Source: Candidatus Poribacteria bacterium (lineage in GTDB: Bacteria; Poribacteria; WGA-4E; UBA9662). From it: a stretch of DNA of 38,005 nt. Below the pieces are notes generated by a model that worked only from the letters and a program-made list of their open reading frames with translations, was not told where the DNA came from and ran no database searches. Both the position numbers and the translations under genes were made by a program. This document shows positions 8,070 to 16,700 of the stretch, one piece after another (positions within the stretch are counted from its first letter, which is position 1; every line of letters begins with the position of its first letter). The DNA is taken from contig DTUY01000011.1 in the NCBI GenBank assembly GCA_012963885.1, positions 1 through 38,005 of the forward strand. The letters are read 5' to 3'.

Positions 8070-8998
8070 GCGGCATTAGTTCCATCAAGAGTTTGTTCAA
8101 GACTTTTCATATCCTCAACATTAAAGCAAGTACAATCATTTTCAATTCGACGAACGAGGCCAGACAAGACGAGCCCTGGTCCCACTTCAATAAAATGAGA
8201 TATTCCCTCTTCCTTCATAAGCTGGATTGACTTCTCCCATAGGACAGGATTAGTAATTTGTTGTGTAAGCAGTCTTTTTATCTCCTCGCCAGTTTTGACA
8301 AAATCACCTGTTACGTTAGCAACAAAATCTATCTTGGGGTCATCAAACACATAGCCAGAAATGACAGATCCGAATTGTTTTTGCGCCGACATCATTAAGT
8401 CAGAGTGGAATGCCCCACTGACTGCTAATGGAATTATCCGTTTGGCACCAGCAGACTTCGCTAGCGGAATTGATTTCTCAATTGAGGCAGTTTCTCCGGA
8501 AACAATGCGTTGCCCAGGAGAATTAAAATTTGCAATACTGATAATACCATCTATTTGGTCGCAAATTTGCTCAATCTTTCTATCCTCAAGTCCAATAATT
8601 GCTGCCATCCCACCAGAAGTCTTAGCAGCAGATTTTGCCATAAATTTGGACCGAAATTGGACCAATTTCAAAGCAGAACCAAAATCAATAACCTCCGCAG
8701 CAACCAGCGCGGCATATTCTCCCAAGCTATGTCCCGCTACCACTTTTGCTGATATTCCAAAACTTTGCACAACTCGTAGTGAGGCGATACTACATGTCAG
8801 GATCGCCAATTGCGTGTTTTCAGTCCGTGTTAAATCCTCAATCGGGCCGTTGAAGCATAAATGACTCAAATCCCAATTAAGTATCGAATTTGCTTCTTCA
8901 AAAACGGCACGTGCTTCTGAAAAGTGGGTCGAGAGATCAAACCCCATCCCAACTTTTTGTGTACCTTGCCCTGGAAAAATAAAGGCCGGATCTGTCAT
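8066..8998 (-). CDS. fabD: Malonyl-CoA:ACP transacylase
   Basis: A 310-residue MCAT that moves the malonyl group from CoA to ACP. It begins with the oxyanion motif FPGQGTQ. The nucleophile is Ser91 in GHSLGEYAAL, with the carboxylate-binding Arg116 and catalytic His198 in GAFHSDLM. It overlaps fabH upstream and fabG downstream by 4 nt each (ATGA at both junctions), a tightly coupled fabH-fabD-fabG unit. Confidence 0.97.
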   Translation of the reverse strand: MTDPAFIFPGQGTQKVGMGFDLSTHFSEARAVFEEANSILNWDLSHLCFNGPIEDLTRTENTQLAILTCSIASLRVVQSFGISAKVVAGHSLGEYAALVAAEVIDFGSALKLVQFRSKFMAKSAAKTSGGMAAIIGLEDRKIEQICDQIDGIISIANFNSPGQRIVSGETASIEKSIPLAKSAGAKRIIPLAVSGAFHSDLMMSAQKQFGSVISGYVFDDPKIDFVANVTGDFVKTGEEIKRLLTQQITNPVLWEKSIQLMKEEGISHFIEVGPGLVLSGLVRRIENDCTCFNVEDMKSLEQTLDGTNAA

Positions 8999-9978
8999 AG
9001 CCGAATGAGTGTACTACCCCAAGTCAGTCCAGCACCAAATACAGTAAGAAGAATTAAGTCTCCGACTTTTGCATGTTCTTCACGAATGGCTTCATCAAGC
9101 GCAACGATCACTGAAGCCGCAGAAGTATTCCCGTATTGATTAACGTTGACATATATCTTTTCAGGATCTATTCCGATCCGATCACCGACAGCTTCAATAA
9201 TCCGGCTGTTTGCCTGATGTGGAATAACCAAATCGACTTGATCAATCGAAACACCCGCAGTGTCCAAAACTTTTTGAGCTGCTTCCGGCATAATACGCAC
9301 ACCAAGTTTAAACACTTCTTGTCCCCTCATTTTGACGGTATGCAGTTTTTGATCTACAGTTGCAGCGCTTGCTGGCATACGAGATCCTCCCGCTGGAACA
9401 CCAAGTAAATCAGCATCCGCATAAGCACCGTCAGCACCACAATATGAGGCGATAATACCTGGTTCCTCTGATACCTGTATGATAGCTGCTCCAGCCGCGT
9501 CACCAAATAGAACGCAGGTTGATTTGTCCTCCCAGTCAATAATCCTGCTAAAGATCTCGGCACCAACGACTAATACGGTATCATAACGCGAACTTTTTAT
9601 CATTCCGTCGGCAAGATCAAGCCCATAAACAAAGCCTGAACACGCCGCCGCGAGATCAAAACCATATGAGTTTTTAGCCCCAATTCCATTCTGGACAGAA
9701 CATGCAGTTGATGGAAATGCTGAGTCGGGCGTCGAGGTACTAACGATAATCATATCGATTTCCAGCGGATCGATTTTCGCACTTTTTATTGCTCGACGTG
9801 CTGCGTGAATACTAAGATCAGATGTTGCCATTTCCTTGTCGGCAATGCGTCTTTCAGAAATACCAGTTCTTTTCATTATCCATTCGTTACTGGTATCCAC
9901 CATTTTTTCAAGATCAAAGTTAGTTAAGACATTATCTGGGAGGTACGAACCGGTTCCAATAAGCGCTGCTGATCTCAT
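8995..9978 (-). CDS. fabH: 3-oxoacyl-[acyl-carrier-protein] synthase III
   Basis: A 327-residue KAS III that starts fatty acid synthesis by condensing an acyl-CoA with malonyl-ACP. The Cys-His-Asn triad is Cys113 in AAACSGF, His254 in PHQANSR and Asn284 in QYGNTSAAS. The family signature DTSNEWI..RTGI is present near residues 28-40. The ATG at 9978 has AAGGA about 8 nt upstream. It starts only 16 bp after rpmF. In the classical cluster plsX lies between rpmF and fabH; here there is no room for it. Confidence 0.97.
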   Translation of the reverse strand: MRSAALIGTGSYLPDNVLTNFDLEKMVDTSNEWIMKRTGISERRIADKEMATSDLSIHAARRAIKSAKIDPLEIDMIIVSTSTPDSAFPSTACSVQNGIGAKNSYGFDLAAACSGFVYGLDLADGMIKSSRYDTVLVVGAEIFSRIIDWEDKSTCVLFGDAAGAAIIQVSEEPGIIASYCGADGAYADADLLGVPAGGSRMPASAATVDQKLHTVKMRGQEVFKLGVRIMPEAAQKVLDTAGVSIDQVDLVIPHQANSRIIEAVGDRIGIDPEKIYVNVNQYGNTSAASVIVALDEAIREEHAKVGDLILLTVFGAGLTWGSTLIRL

Positions 9979-9994
9979 GATTAATTTCCTTCAG

Positions 9995-10189
9995 CTATTC
10001 TGAAACTTCATCTGTCCTGATTTCCAGAATCTGTCGCCCATTGTAATAACCACAAGACTGACAGACGTGATGCGGGCGAGCAATTTCACCACAATTTGTG
10101 CATTCGGCAAATGGCTTTTGTTTTAGAGCATGGTGGCTTCTGCCCATCATTTTTTTTGAATATGATTTTCTTCGCTTGGGATGTGCCAT
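9995..10189 (-). CDS. rpmF: 50S ribosomal protein L32
   Basis: A 64-residue basic ribosomal protein with the L32 start MAHPKRRKSYSKK and a C4 zinc ribbon (CTNC and CQSC). The zinc-binding form is one of the two common L32 types. It sits between the DUF177 gene (28 bp upstream) and fabH (16 bp downstream), the usual place of rpmF in bacterial fatty acid clusters. AGGAT lies about 10 nt before the ATG. Confidence 0.96.
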   Translation of the reverse strand: MAHPKRRKSYSKKMMGRSHHALKQKPFAECTNCGEIARPHHVCQSCGYYNGRQILEIRTDEVSE

Positions 10190-10217
10190 TTTTAGTTTAT
10201 CCTTTTTTCAATTTGGG

Positions 10218-10739
10218 TTAATCTCTTAGATTCAATGTTATAAGCTTTGCGAACGGAGATTCTATTTCTTCTGTGTCCTCCCCTGAGGATGTTTTCATGT
10301 TTAAACTCTGTGGATCACAGGGCACGTCTGAAACGGGCCAATTAGGGATTTCTAATAGAACTGCTTGATGTATGTCTTCGGTCAAATCTATCTCATTTCC
10401 GACATAATAACGCTCGCCGTAGGTCTCCAGAAAGGGATTGGTTTTTCCAGTTTTTTCAGGAAAAAATTTTACATCAAGGTTAGTTGTAATTCCCATTTGA
10501 AAGGGCTCACCGCAACGTCGACATTCAACTTCAATGCCCACGTTAATGCTTCCAATAACGCTGATATTTTCCTGCATACGCGAGATTTCAACCTCTACTT
10601 CAACGGGTGAAGTAAATACTAACATATGCTCAAAAAAATCCTCCGGAGTAAACCCAACTTCTGTGGCATTTACTCCAAACTGATAAGGTTTGGATTCTCC
10701 ACTTTGAATTTGATTAATTGGAAACTTTGTTATCAACAT
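10218..10739 (-). CDS. yceD: YceD/DUF177-family protein
   Basis: A 173-residue protein of the DUF177 (YceD) family, recognised from the central ECRRCGEPF motif, the acidic segment with DLTEDIHQAVLLEIP, and its position directly before rpmF. Family members have been linked to 23S rRNA accumulation and large-subunit assembly in bacteria and plastids; the exact biochemical role is not settled. The conserved CxxC here is incomplete as a metal site on its own (one pair plus a later Cys in DVPCDP). The ATG lies inside the end of lysC, a 26-nt overlap, so translation is probably coupled to the aspartate kinase gene. Confidence 0.85.
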   Translation of the reverse strand: MLITKFPINQIQSGESKPYQFGVNATEVGFTPEDFFEHMLVFTSPVEVEVEISRMQENISVIGSINVGIEVECRRCGEPFQMGITTNLDVKFFPEKTGKTNPFLETYGERYYVGNEIDLTEDIHQAVLLEIPNWPVSDVPCDPQSLNMKTSSGEDTEEIESPFAKLITLNLRD

Positions 10740-11949
10740 GCCCTAATTCAAATACGTCGTGGATAACCTGCACTGCGTTCTCAGTCTGATCTTCTTTGAT
10801 TACGCAAGATATTTTTATTTCTGATGTGCTAATCATTTGAATATTGATTCCTGCATCGGCTAGTACACGAAATGTTTTTGAGGCAATACCAACATGACTT
10901 TTCATCCCAATACCGATAACCGATACTTTTGCGATATTAAAGTCCCCATTTACACTATTAAAACCCACTTTTTCCTTGATCCTTGATACGATCTCAACAG
11001 TTTTATCCAGATCCTTCTCAGCGGTGGTAAACGAAAGATCAGCGGTTCCATCCTGACTTGCGTTCTGAATAATCATATCAATGTTGATACTCGCGTCAGC
11101 AAGTGCTTGAAAAATTTCAGCGGCCATTCCGGGAGTATCAGGTAAGCCAATCAAGGAAACTTTTGCTTGATCCTTGTCCGATGTGACTCCGCTAACAACT
11201 ACCTCTTCCATAATTTTGCTCTCCTTGACAATGATTGTCCCTTCTCCTTTATGAAAACTTGATCTAACAGAGAGCGGCACTTCAAACTTTTTTGCCAATT
11301 CAACACACCGTGAGTGTAGAACCTTCGTACCAAGTCCTGCCATCTCTAACATCTCGTCATAAGTAATTTGGTCAAGTTTCCTAGCACCCTTAACTACACG
11401 TGGATCGGAGGTGTAAACGCCATCAACATCTGTATAAATTTCGCATCGGTCAGCATTCAAACTAGCCGCAACCGCAACCGCTGTCGTATCGGATGCGCCT
11501 CTTCCAAGTGTCGTGATTTCATCGTCAATTGTAATTCCTTGAAACCCCGCTAGAATTACAATTTTGCCTTGATCAAGTTCAGAAAGGATACGATCGTTAT
11601 TAATACTCTTTATTCTGGCATTGCTATAAAATCCGTCTGTGATAATACCGACCTGATTACCGGTGAGCGAAATGGCATGAAAACCGAGTTTCGAAACGGC
11701 CATCGCCAGCAAAGCAATGGATACTTGCTCACCCGTTGATAACAACATATCAAGTTCACGCTCCGGTGGTTTGTCTGATATTTCATGAGCCAATTTGATT
11801 AATTGATCTGTTGAACCGCCCATGGCAGAAACAACCACAACGACCGAATTCCCATCTTTGTGAGACTGTGTTATGCGCTTGGCGACATTCTTAATCTTTT
11901 GTGAATCTGCAACAGATGTGCCGCCATATTTTTGTACAATAACACCCAT
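10714..11949 (-). CDS. lysC: Aspartate kinase
   Basis: A 411-residue monofunctional aspartokinase that phosphorylates aspartate as the first step to lysine, threonine and methionine. The catalytic domain starts with QKYGGTSV (residues 6-13) and contains LGRGASDTTA and TDVDGVYTSDPR. Two ACT domains fill the C-terminal ~150 residues, seen as LIGLPDTPGMAAEIF and VSVIGIGMKSHVG, consistent with feedback inhibition by amino acids. Length fits the Gram-positive LysC alpha type. hom begins 52 bp upstream on the same strand, giving a hom-lysC pair, while thrC is about 9 kb away. No lysine riboswitch could fit in the 52-bp gap. Confidence 0.96.
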   Translation of the reverse strand: MGVIVQKYGGTSVADSQKIKNVAKRITQSHKDGNSVVVVVSAMGGSTDQLIKLAHEISDKPPERELDMLLSTGEQVSIALLAMAVSKLGFHAISLTGNQVGIITDGFYSNARIKSINNDRILSELDQGKIVILAGFQGITIDDEITTLGRGASDTTAVAVAASLNADRCEIYTDVDGVYTSDPRVVKGARKLDQITYDEMLEMAGLGTKVLHSRCVELAKKFEVPLSVRSSFHKGEGTIIVKESKIMEEVVVSGVTSDKDQAKVSLIGLPDTPGMAAEIFQALADASINIDMIIQNASQDGTADLSFTTAEKDLDKTVEIVSRIKEKVGFNSVNGDFNIAKVSVIGIGMKSHVGIASKTFRVLADAGINIQMISTSEIKISCVIKEDQTENAVQVIHDVFELGHVDNKVSN

Positions 11950-12001
11950 AGTATCAATGTGAAATTTGTATAGAAATCAGCAAATTTTGTTCTGAGCGAA
12001 A

Positions 12002-13318
12002 CTAGAAATCAAATTCCTCGATCCTAATCAGGATCAATTCCTCTTGAACGACCTCAAGATTATCAATTTCAACCCGAGCCAGACGCATATTGGCCTCACT
12101 TGATCTGTGAGTCAGAATAACAAGTGAAACCGTGTTCTTACAATGCGGTTCCTTTTGAATAACTGAAGCAATACTGATATTCCGATTTCCGAGAATGGTT
12201 CCAATTTGAGCAAGAACCCCTGGACAATCCTGAACAACTAGTCTTAAATAGTAGCGTGTCTCAATGTCATTTATTGAACTGATAGAAATATCAGAACGTG
12301 GTTTTGAGATCCAAGCACGTGGGACCAGCACATGTGAATTTCCAGTGATCGATCTTGCTGTATCGATAATGTCAGCAACCACTGCACTTGCAGTTGGCAT
12401 TTCACCCGCACCTTGTCCGTAAAACAGGGTTGGCCCGACAGCATCTCCTATCACACATACAGCATTAAAAGCATCAGATACATTGGCAAGCATACTGTGG
12501 TCCGGTATAAGTGTTGGATGAACACGGACATCGATTTGTGTTCCCTTTAATTTTGTAATTGCCAACAACTTAATAGTGTAACCGAGTTCTTGGGCGTACT
12601 GAAGATCTTTTTGAGTAATCTTTGTAATCCCTTCAGTGTGAACTCGATTTAACGGAACACTAATATGATGAGCTAACGCGGTCAAGATAGTGAGTTTCTG
12701 TGCAGCATCAGTACCCTCAATATCAAAGGTTGGATCCTCTTCCGCATATCCCTTGCCTTGTGCCATCTCAAGCGCTTCGGAGAAATCCCTGCCATTTTTC
12801 TGCATTTCTGTCAGAATATAGTTGCATGTACCATTAACAATTCCGTAAATTGATTCAATCTGATTTCCAGCGAAACTCTCTCGTAAAGTTTTGATTATCG
12901 GAATGCCACCGGCTGCACTTGCTTCAAAATTTAAGCTGACCCCTTGTTTTTGCGCAAGTTGAAAGAGTTCGGCACCGCACTTAGCGATTAAGGCTTTGTT
13001 GGCGGTGACAATAGACTTCCCGTTTTGCATTGCGCGCAAAATAAGCTCTCGGGAGTTGGTAGTTCCACCAATAAGTTCTACGACAATTTCAATGTCTGGA
13101 TCATCAACAACTGCATTTGCATCAGTTGTTAAGCAGCCCCCAGCCAAATCAATACCGGATCTATATGCGGGAAGTGTTCTTTTGGCAATTCTTAAAAGCT
13201 TGAGGCTCAAACCAGTATTTTGGTAGATTCGATGGTTTTGATTAACCAAAATTCTAGAGACGCCAGTACCCACAGTTCCCCAACCGAGGAGGCCAACATT
13301 AATTTCAGATTTTTCCAT
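12002..13318 (-). CDS. hom: Homoserine dehydrogenase
   Basis: A 438-residue NAD(P)-dependent homoserine dehydrogenase, converting aspartate semialdehyde to homoserine. The N-terminal Rossmann motif is GLLGWGTVGTG (residues 9-19). The catalytic domain contains GTCNYILTEM and the stretch GYAEEDPTFDIEGTDAAQK typical of the family. A C-terminal ACT domain (LRLVVQDCPGVLAQIG) follows, as in threonine-inhibited monofunctional Hom proteins. No strong Shine-Dalgarno precedes ATG 13318. It is 144 bp downstream of tRNA-Pro on the same strand and 52 bp upstream of lysC. Confidence 0.96.
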   Translation of the reverse strand: MEKSEINVGLLGWGTVGTGVSRILVNQNHRIYQNTGLSLKLLRIAKRTLPAYRSGIDLAGGCLTTDANAVVDDPDIEIVVELIGGTTNSRELILRAMQNGKSIVTANKALIAKCGAELFQLAQKQGVSLNFEASAAGGIPIIKTLRESFAGNQIESIYGIVNGTCNYILTEMQKNGRDFSEALEMAQGKGYAEEDPTFDIEGTDAAQKLTILTALAHHISVPLNRVHTEGITKITQKDLQYAQELGYTIKLLAITKLKGTQIDVRVHPTLIPDHSMLANVSDAFNAVCVIGDAVGPTLFYGQGAGEMPTASAVVADIIDTARSITGNSHVLVPRAWISKPRSDISISSINDIETRYYLRLVVQDCPGVLAQIGTILGNRNISIASVIQKEPHCKNTVSLVILTHRSSEANMRLARVEIDNLEVVQEELILIRIEEFDF

Positions 13319-13462
13319 TGTTACGTCTCTGGTTTCTTTACCTATCTGCTTTTGTCTTTAACAAATGGTGGGAAATTTTTGTGCTACGAGGTAGAGGAAC
13401 AACATCAGCAAATTCTTAAGCAAAACTCCTGAGGAAGGCACTCTCAAATTCAGCGAAAAAAA

Positions 13463-13537
13463 TCGGGGCGACTGGATTCGAACCAGCGACCACTTGCACC
13501 CCATGCAAGTACGCTACCCGGACTGCGCCACGCCCCG
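13463..13537 (-). tRNA. tRNA-Pro (anticodon GGG)
   Basis: The minus strand folds into a complete 75-nt cloverleaf: a 7-bp acceptor stem CGGGGCG/CGCCCCG with discriminator A, a D stem GCGC/GCGT, an anticodon stem CTTGC/GCAAG with loop ATGGGGT, and a T arm GCTGG-TTCGAAT-CCAGT. The anticodon is GGG. The CCA end is not encoded; instead seven T follow the discriminator base directly, so CCA must be added enzymatically. A consensus-like promoter lies 23 bp upstream. hom lies 144 bp downstream on the same strand. Confidence 0.97.
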
Positions 13538-13559
13538 CCGAATACAACGTCGGATTAAA

Positions 13560-13588
13560 ATGTTAGCATTCGGCAACTACCCTGTCAA
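13560..13588 (-). promoter_or_regulatory. Strong sigma70-type promoter for tRNA-Pro
   Basis: A perfect TTGACA (13583-13588 on the minus strand) is followed after exactly 17 bp by TAACAT (13560-13565). The predicted start near 13553 is about 16 nt before the mature tRNA 5' end. It may also feed hom, lysC and the fab genes if transcription reads through the T7 run after the tRNA. Confidence 0.75.
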
Positions 13589-13723
13589 GGAAAAATTTGT
13601 AGCCAAACCAATGATTTTGAACGTTGTTTTGAAGTGACGATTTATAAAATTTTATGATGCCTTTAACCAAGGCAAACCAATAGAAGATTCAAATTCACAA
13701 TTACTGTATAGATAGATCTAATA

Positions 13724-16700
13724 ATGAAGTTTCGCAATTCAGTTTTTCGACTTATCATAGTTGCCGTACTCCTTCTTAGCTTCAGCCAGGTCGTGACTGG
13801 CCAACAATCTGTCAACCTACAAAAAATCGCTGGATCTTCCGGTGCAATAAACGCACTCCATCATTTGGAAAATCATCTCTATGTAGGTGCAGGTGCACAG
13901 ATTATGCGGCTGGATGTAACGGATCCAAGTTCGCCTATCTTAGAAAGCACTGTGTCTCTTGACGACCAAGTTCGGGCTATGGCGGTGACAGGAAATATTG
14001 TATATGCCGCAATTGGGTTCTCTGGTCTTCAAATAGTTGACTTCTCTAATCGCACATCTCCTATCTTGCGGAGTTTAATCGATACCCCTGATTTCGCTAC
14101 TGATTTAGCCGTAGACGATGAACGGATTTATGTGGCAGATCGTTTTGGTGGACTTCGTATCATTTATGTCACCGATTTAGATAATCCAATTGAGGTTGCC
14201 GCCATTTCATTGTCGAAAAAAGCTACCTCCATTGAGCTCGCAAATCAACTTCTATATGTAACTGTTGCAGATGAAGATCTTACCATTATTGATGTTCGTC
14301 AACCAATCAGACCACAGATTGTTATTAGATTTGATGATGTTAATGCTAAACGGGTGCGTGTTGTTGGTAACCGCCTTTACGCTGCAGCAGGTAAGGAAGG
14401 CTTAAAAGTTTTTGATATAACAATACCAGAGGTCTTAACTGAAGTACCACATAATCTGGTAACGGGGGAAGTCGCAGATATTTCAATTGGCCGAACGTCG
14501 TTCCATACATTTGCTTATGTCATGGATCTCGAATTTGGTGTTCGAGCAATATTAATTGATGAAGGTATAGATCAATTCAAAGAATTTGGCCTTTATGAGA
14601 CATCAGAGCAGATGCGCGCAATCGGTGGTGTTACCGATGATATATTCGTATCAAACGGAAAGTCCACAATTGATATTTTGAAAATTGATCCGGATTTCAA
14701 AAATATAAAGAGATTAGCACATTGGTACACTTTAGGATCTGCCTATGACATAGAAGTGCTCGATGATATGCTTTATGTGGCAAACGCGGCTAATGGAATG
14801 GCGACCATCAAAATAGACAACACTACCGGGAAATTTCGACTGGTTGAGTCTCAGAAACGTATAGAAACAGGTCGAGTTTGGAAACACGTTAAAGTCTTTG
14901 GTAATTATATCTATGCCACCGATGGAAATTTTATAATTGTTGCCATCGCTCGTGCTGATTCTCCATATCTTGTCAGTCAGTATCAGACTTCCTATGCTCA
15001 AAGTGTAACGGGACATGGTTCTTTAGCATACATTGCAAGAAGTAGTATGGGGGTTGAAATTGTTGATGTTTCTGATTTGGGTAATCCACAACGAATTGCT
15101 ATTCTGGATACGCCAGGTTCTGCACAGGATATCTCTGTGAGTCGTAACTTTGCCTACCTTGCTGATGGCGAGGGCGGATTTCAGGTATTGGGGATAGATC
15201 CACCTCGGTTGCCACAACTCATTGCCAGTCTACCCGATTCAAGCGGTGGTTTTTCCAAACGAATAGAAATGAGTGAAGATCTTGTGATTATGGCTGACGG
15301 TTTTGGTGGCGTACGGGTAGTAGACGTGTTTAATCCGGCTGTTCCCCGTGAAATCAGCAGGTTTAACACCTCAAGTTTCGTACAGGATTTGTACATCGAA
15401 GATAATTTAGTTTTCTTAGTGGACTCCGGGCAAGGCGTAAAAGTCATTGATATTAGCGATCTGACGAATCCAACTGAAATCGCTTCCTATGAAACAGCGG
15501 GCACTGCTTTTGGGTTGACAAAGGTAGGAAACCATATCTTTGTGGCTGATGATACAAATGGCATTGTCGTATTAGTATTGGAAAAGATCTCTAGTTCACC
15601 CCCATTTATTAATCGATTGTCAACACGAACTGGATTGAAAACCGGCAATAGTGAAATGAGAATATATGGGAAAAATTTTTTAAATGGTTTAGGGGTTTTC
15701 TTTGGCGAAAATGCTGCTAAATCGGTCAGTGTGGTTTCTAATCAAGAAATCCAATTGAAAACCCCTGTTGGAGACCTCGGCACCGTTGACATCACTGTGC
15801 GAAATCCTGACGGTCAGATTGCGCGGTTTCCTTCCGTTTTTAGTTATATCCCCACCGAACCGAAGTTGGAGCTTACAGTAGATCAAATTGATTTTGGTGA
15901 AGTTCTTTTGGGTGCTGAAAATCCCACCTCAAAGTCATTTGTAATCCTGAATCAAGGAAGTGGGGATCTGCATGTCGACAGGATTAGTCCGCCATCACTT
16001 GCCTTTAAAATTGAACCGGCGCCGCCTTTCCAAATTCAGCCCGATAAGAGCCGGAAGATCAAGATTACTTTTCTTCCCAAAGTCATTTTTGGATTGAAAG
16101 ATGTCCTGAACATATTCAGTAATGATCCAAATTCACCATCTAAGATTCCATTAACAGGAAATGTCCGTGGGGCAGCTAATACTTTCACTGTAAGTGGTTT
16201 TGGCAGACATCAAACAAAGTCACTTACAGATGAAGTACTTGAAGATGCTGAGATGCTTGAAGGCCATGAAGTAAGTGTGACTAACCTGAAAAACGGTCTC
16301 TCCTTAATGGCAATTACACAACAGGTCCCAGGCCAGCCGAACTATTCAGTCACTTTCCATAAGATAGGATTGAAAGAGTCAATCAACACCGAATTTATTG
16401 TCCAAGCAAATAATGAGATTCAAGTAGAAGTGTTTCTGCATGGTGAATCCCGTGGAACCTTTACTCAAGCCGTGAAGGAAGAACATCTGTCTGCTAGGGC
16501 GATGCAATTTGATTTTGTGATTCCGTTTTCCCCGCCTACCATTACTGCTGTCTCCAATTTGGTAACAGGTAAATCAAACGGCGGGAGCAACACTCAAGTA
16601 CAGATTCACGGTACTAGTTTTCGCCAAGGTCTCTCCGTGCAGATCGGGAAACAACTTGTTGGGGAAATAAAAACGATTTCATCCGAGTTGATCGAGATTA

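Noticed and set aside
7980..8864. Long plus-strand open frames opposite fabG and fabD (for example 8361-8864).
   Set aside because: They lie wholly antisense to well-supported fab genes and show no family features; they are codon-bias shadows.
11950..12001. Possible lysine riboswitch before lysC.
   Set aside because: The gap after hom is only 52 bp, far too short for the lysine aptamer (about 170 nt), and no such fold is apparent.
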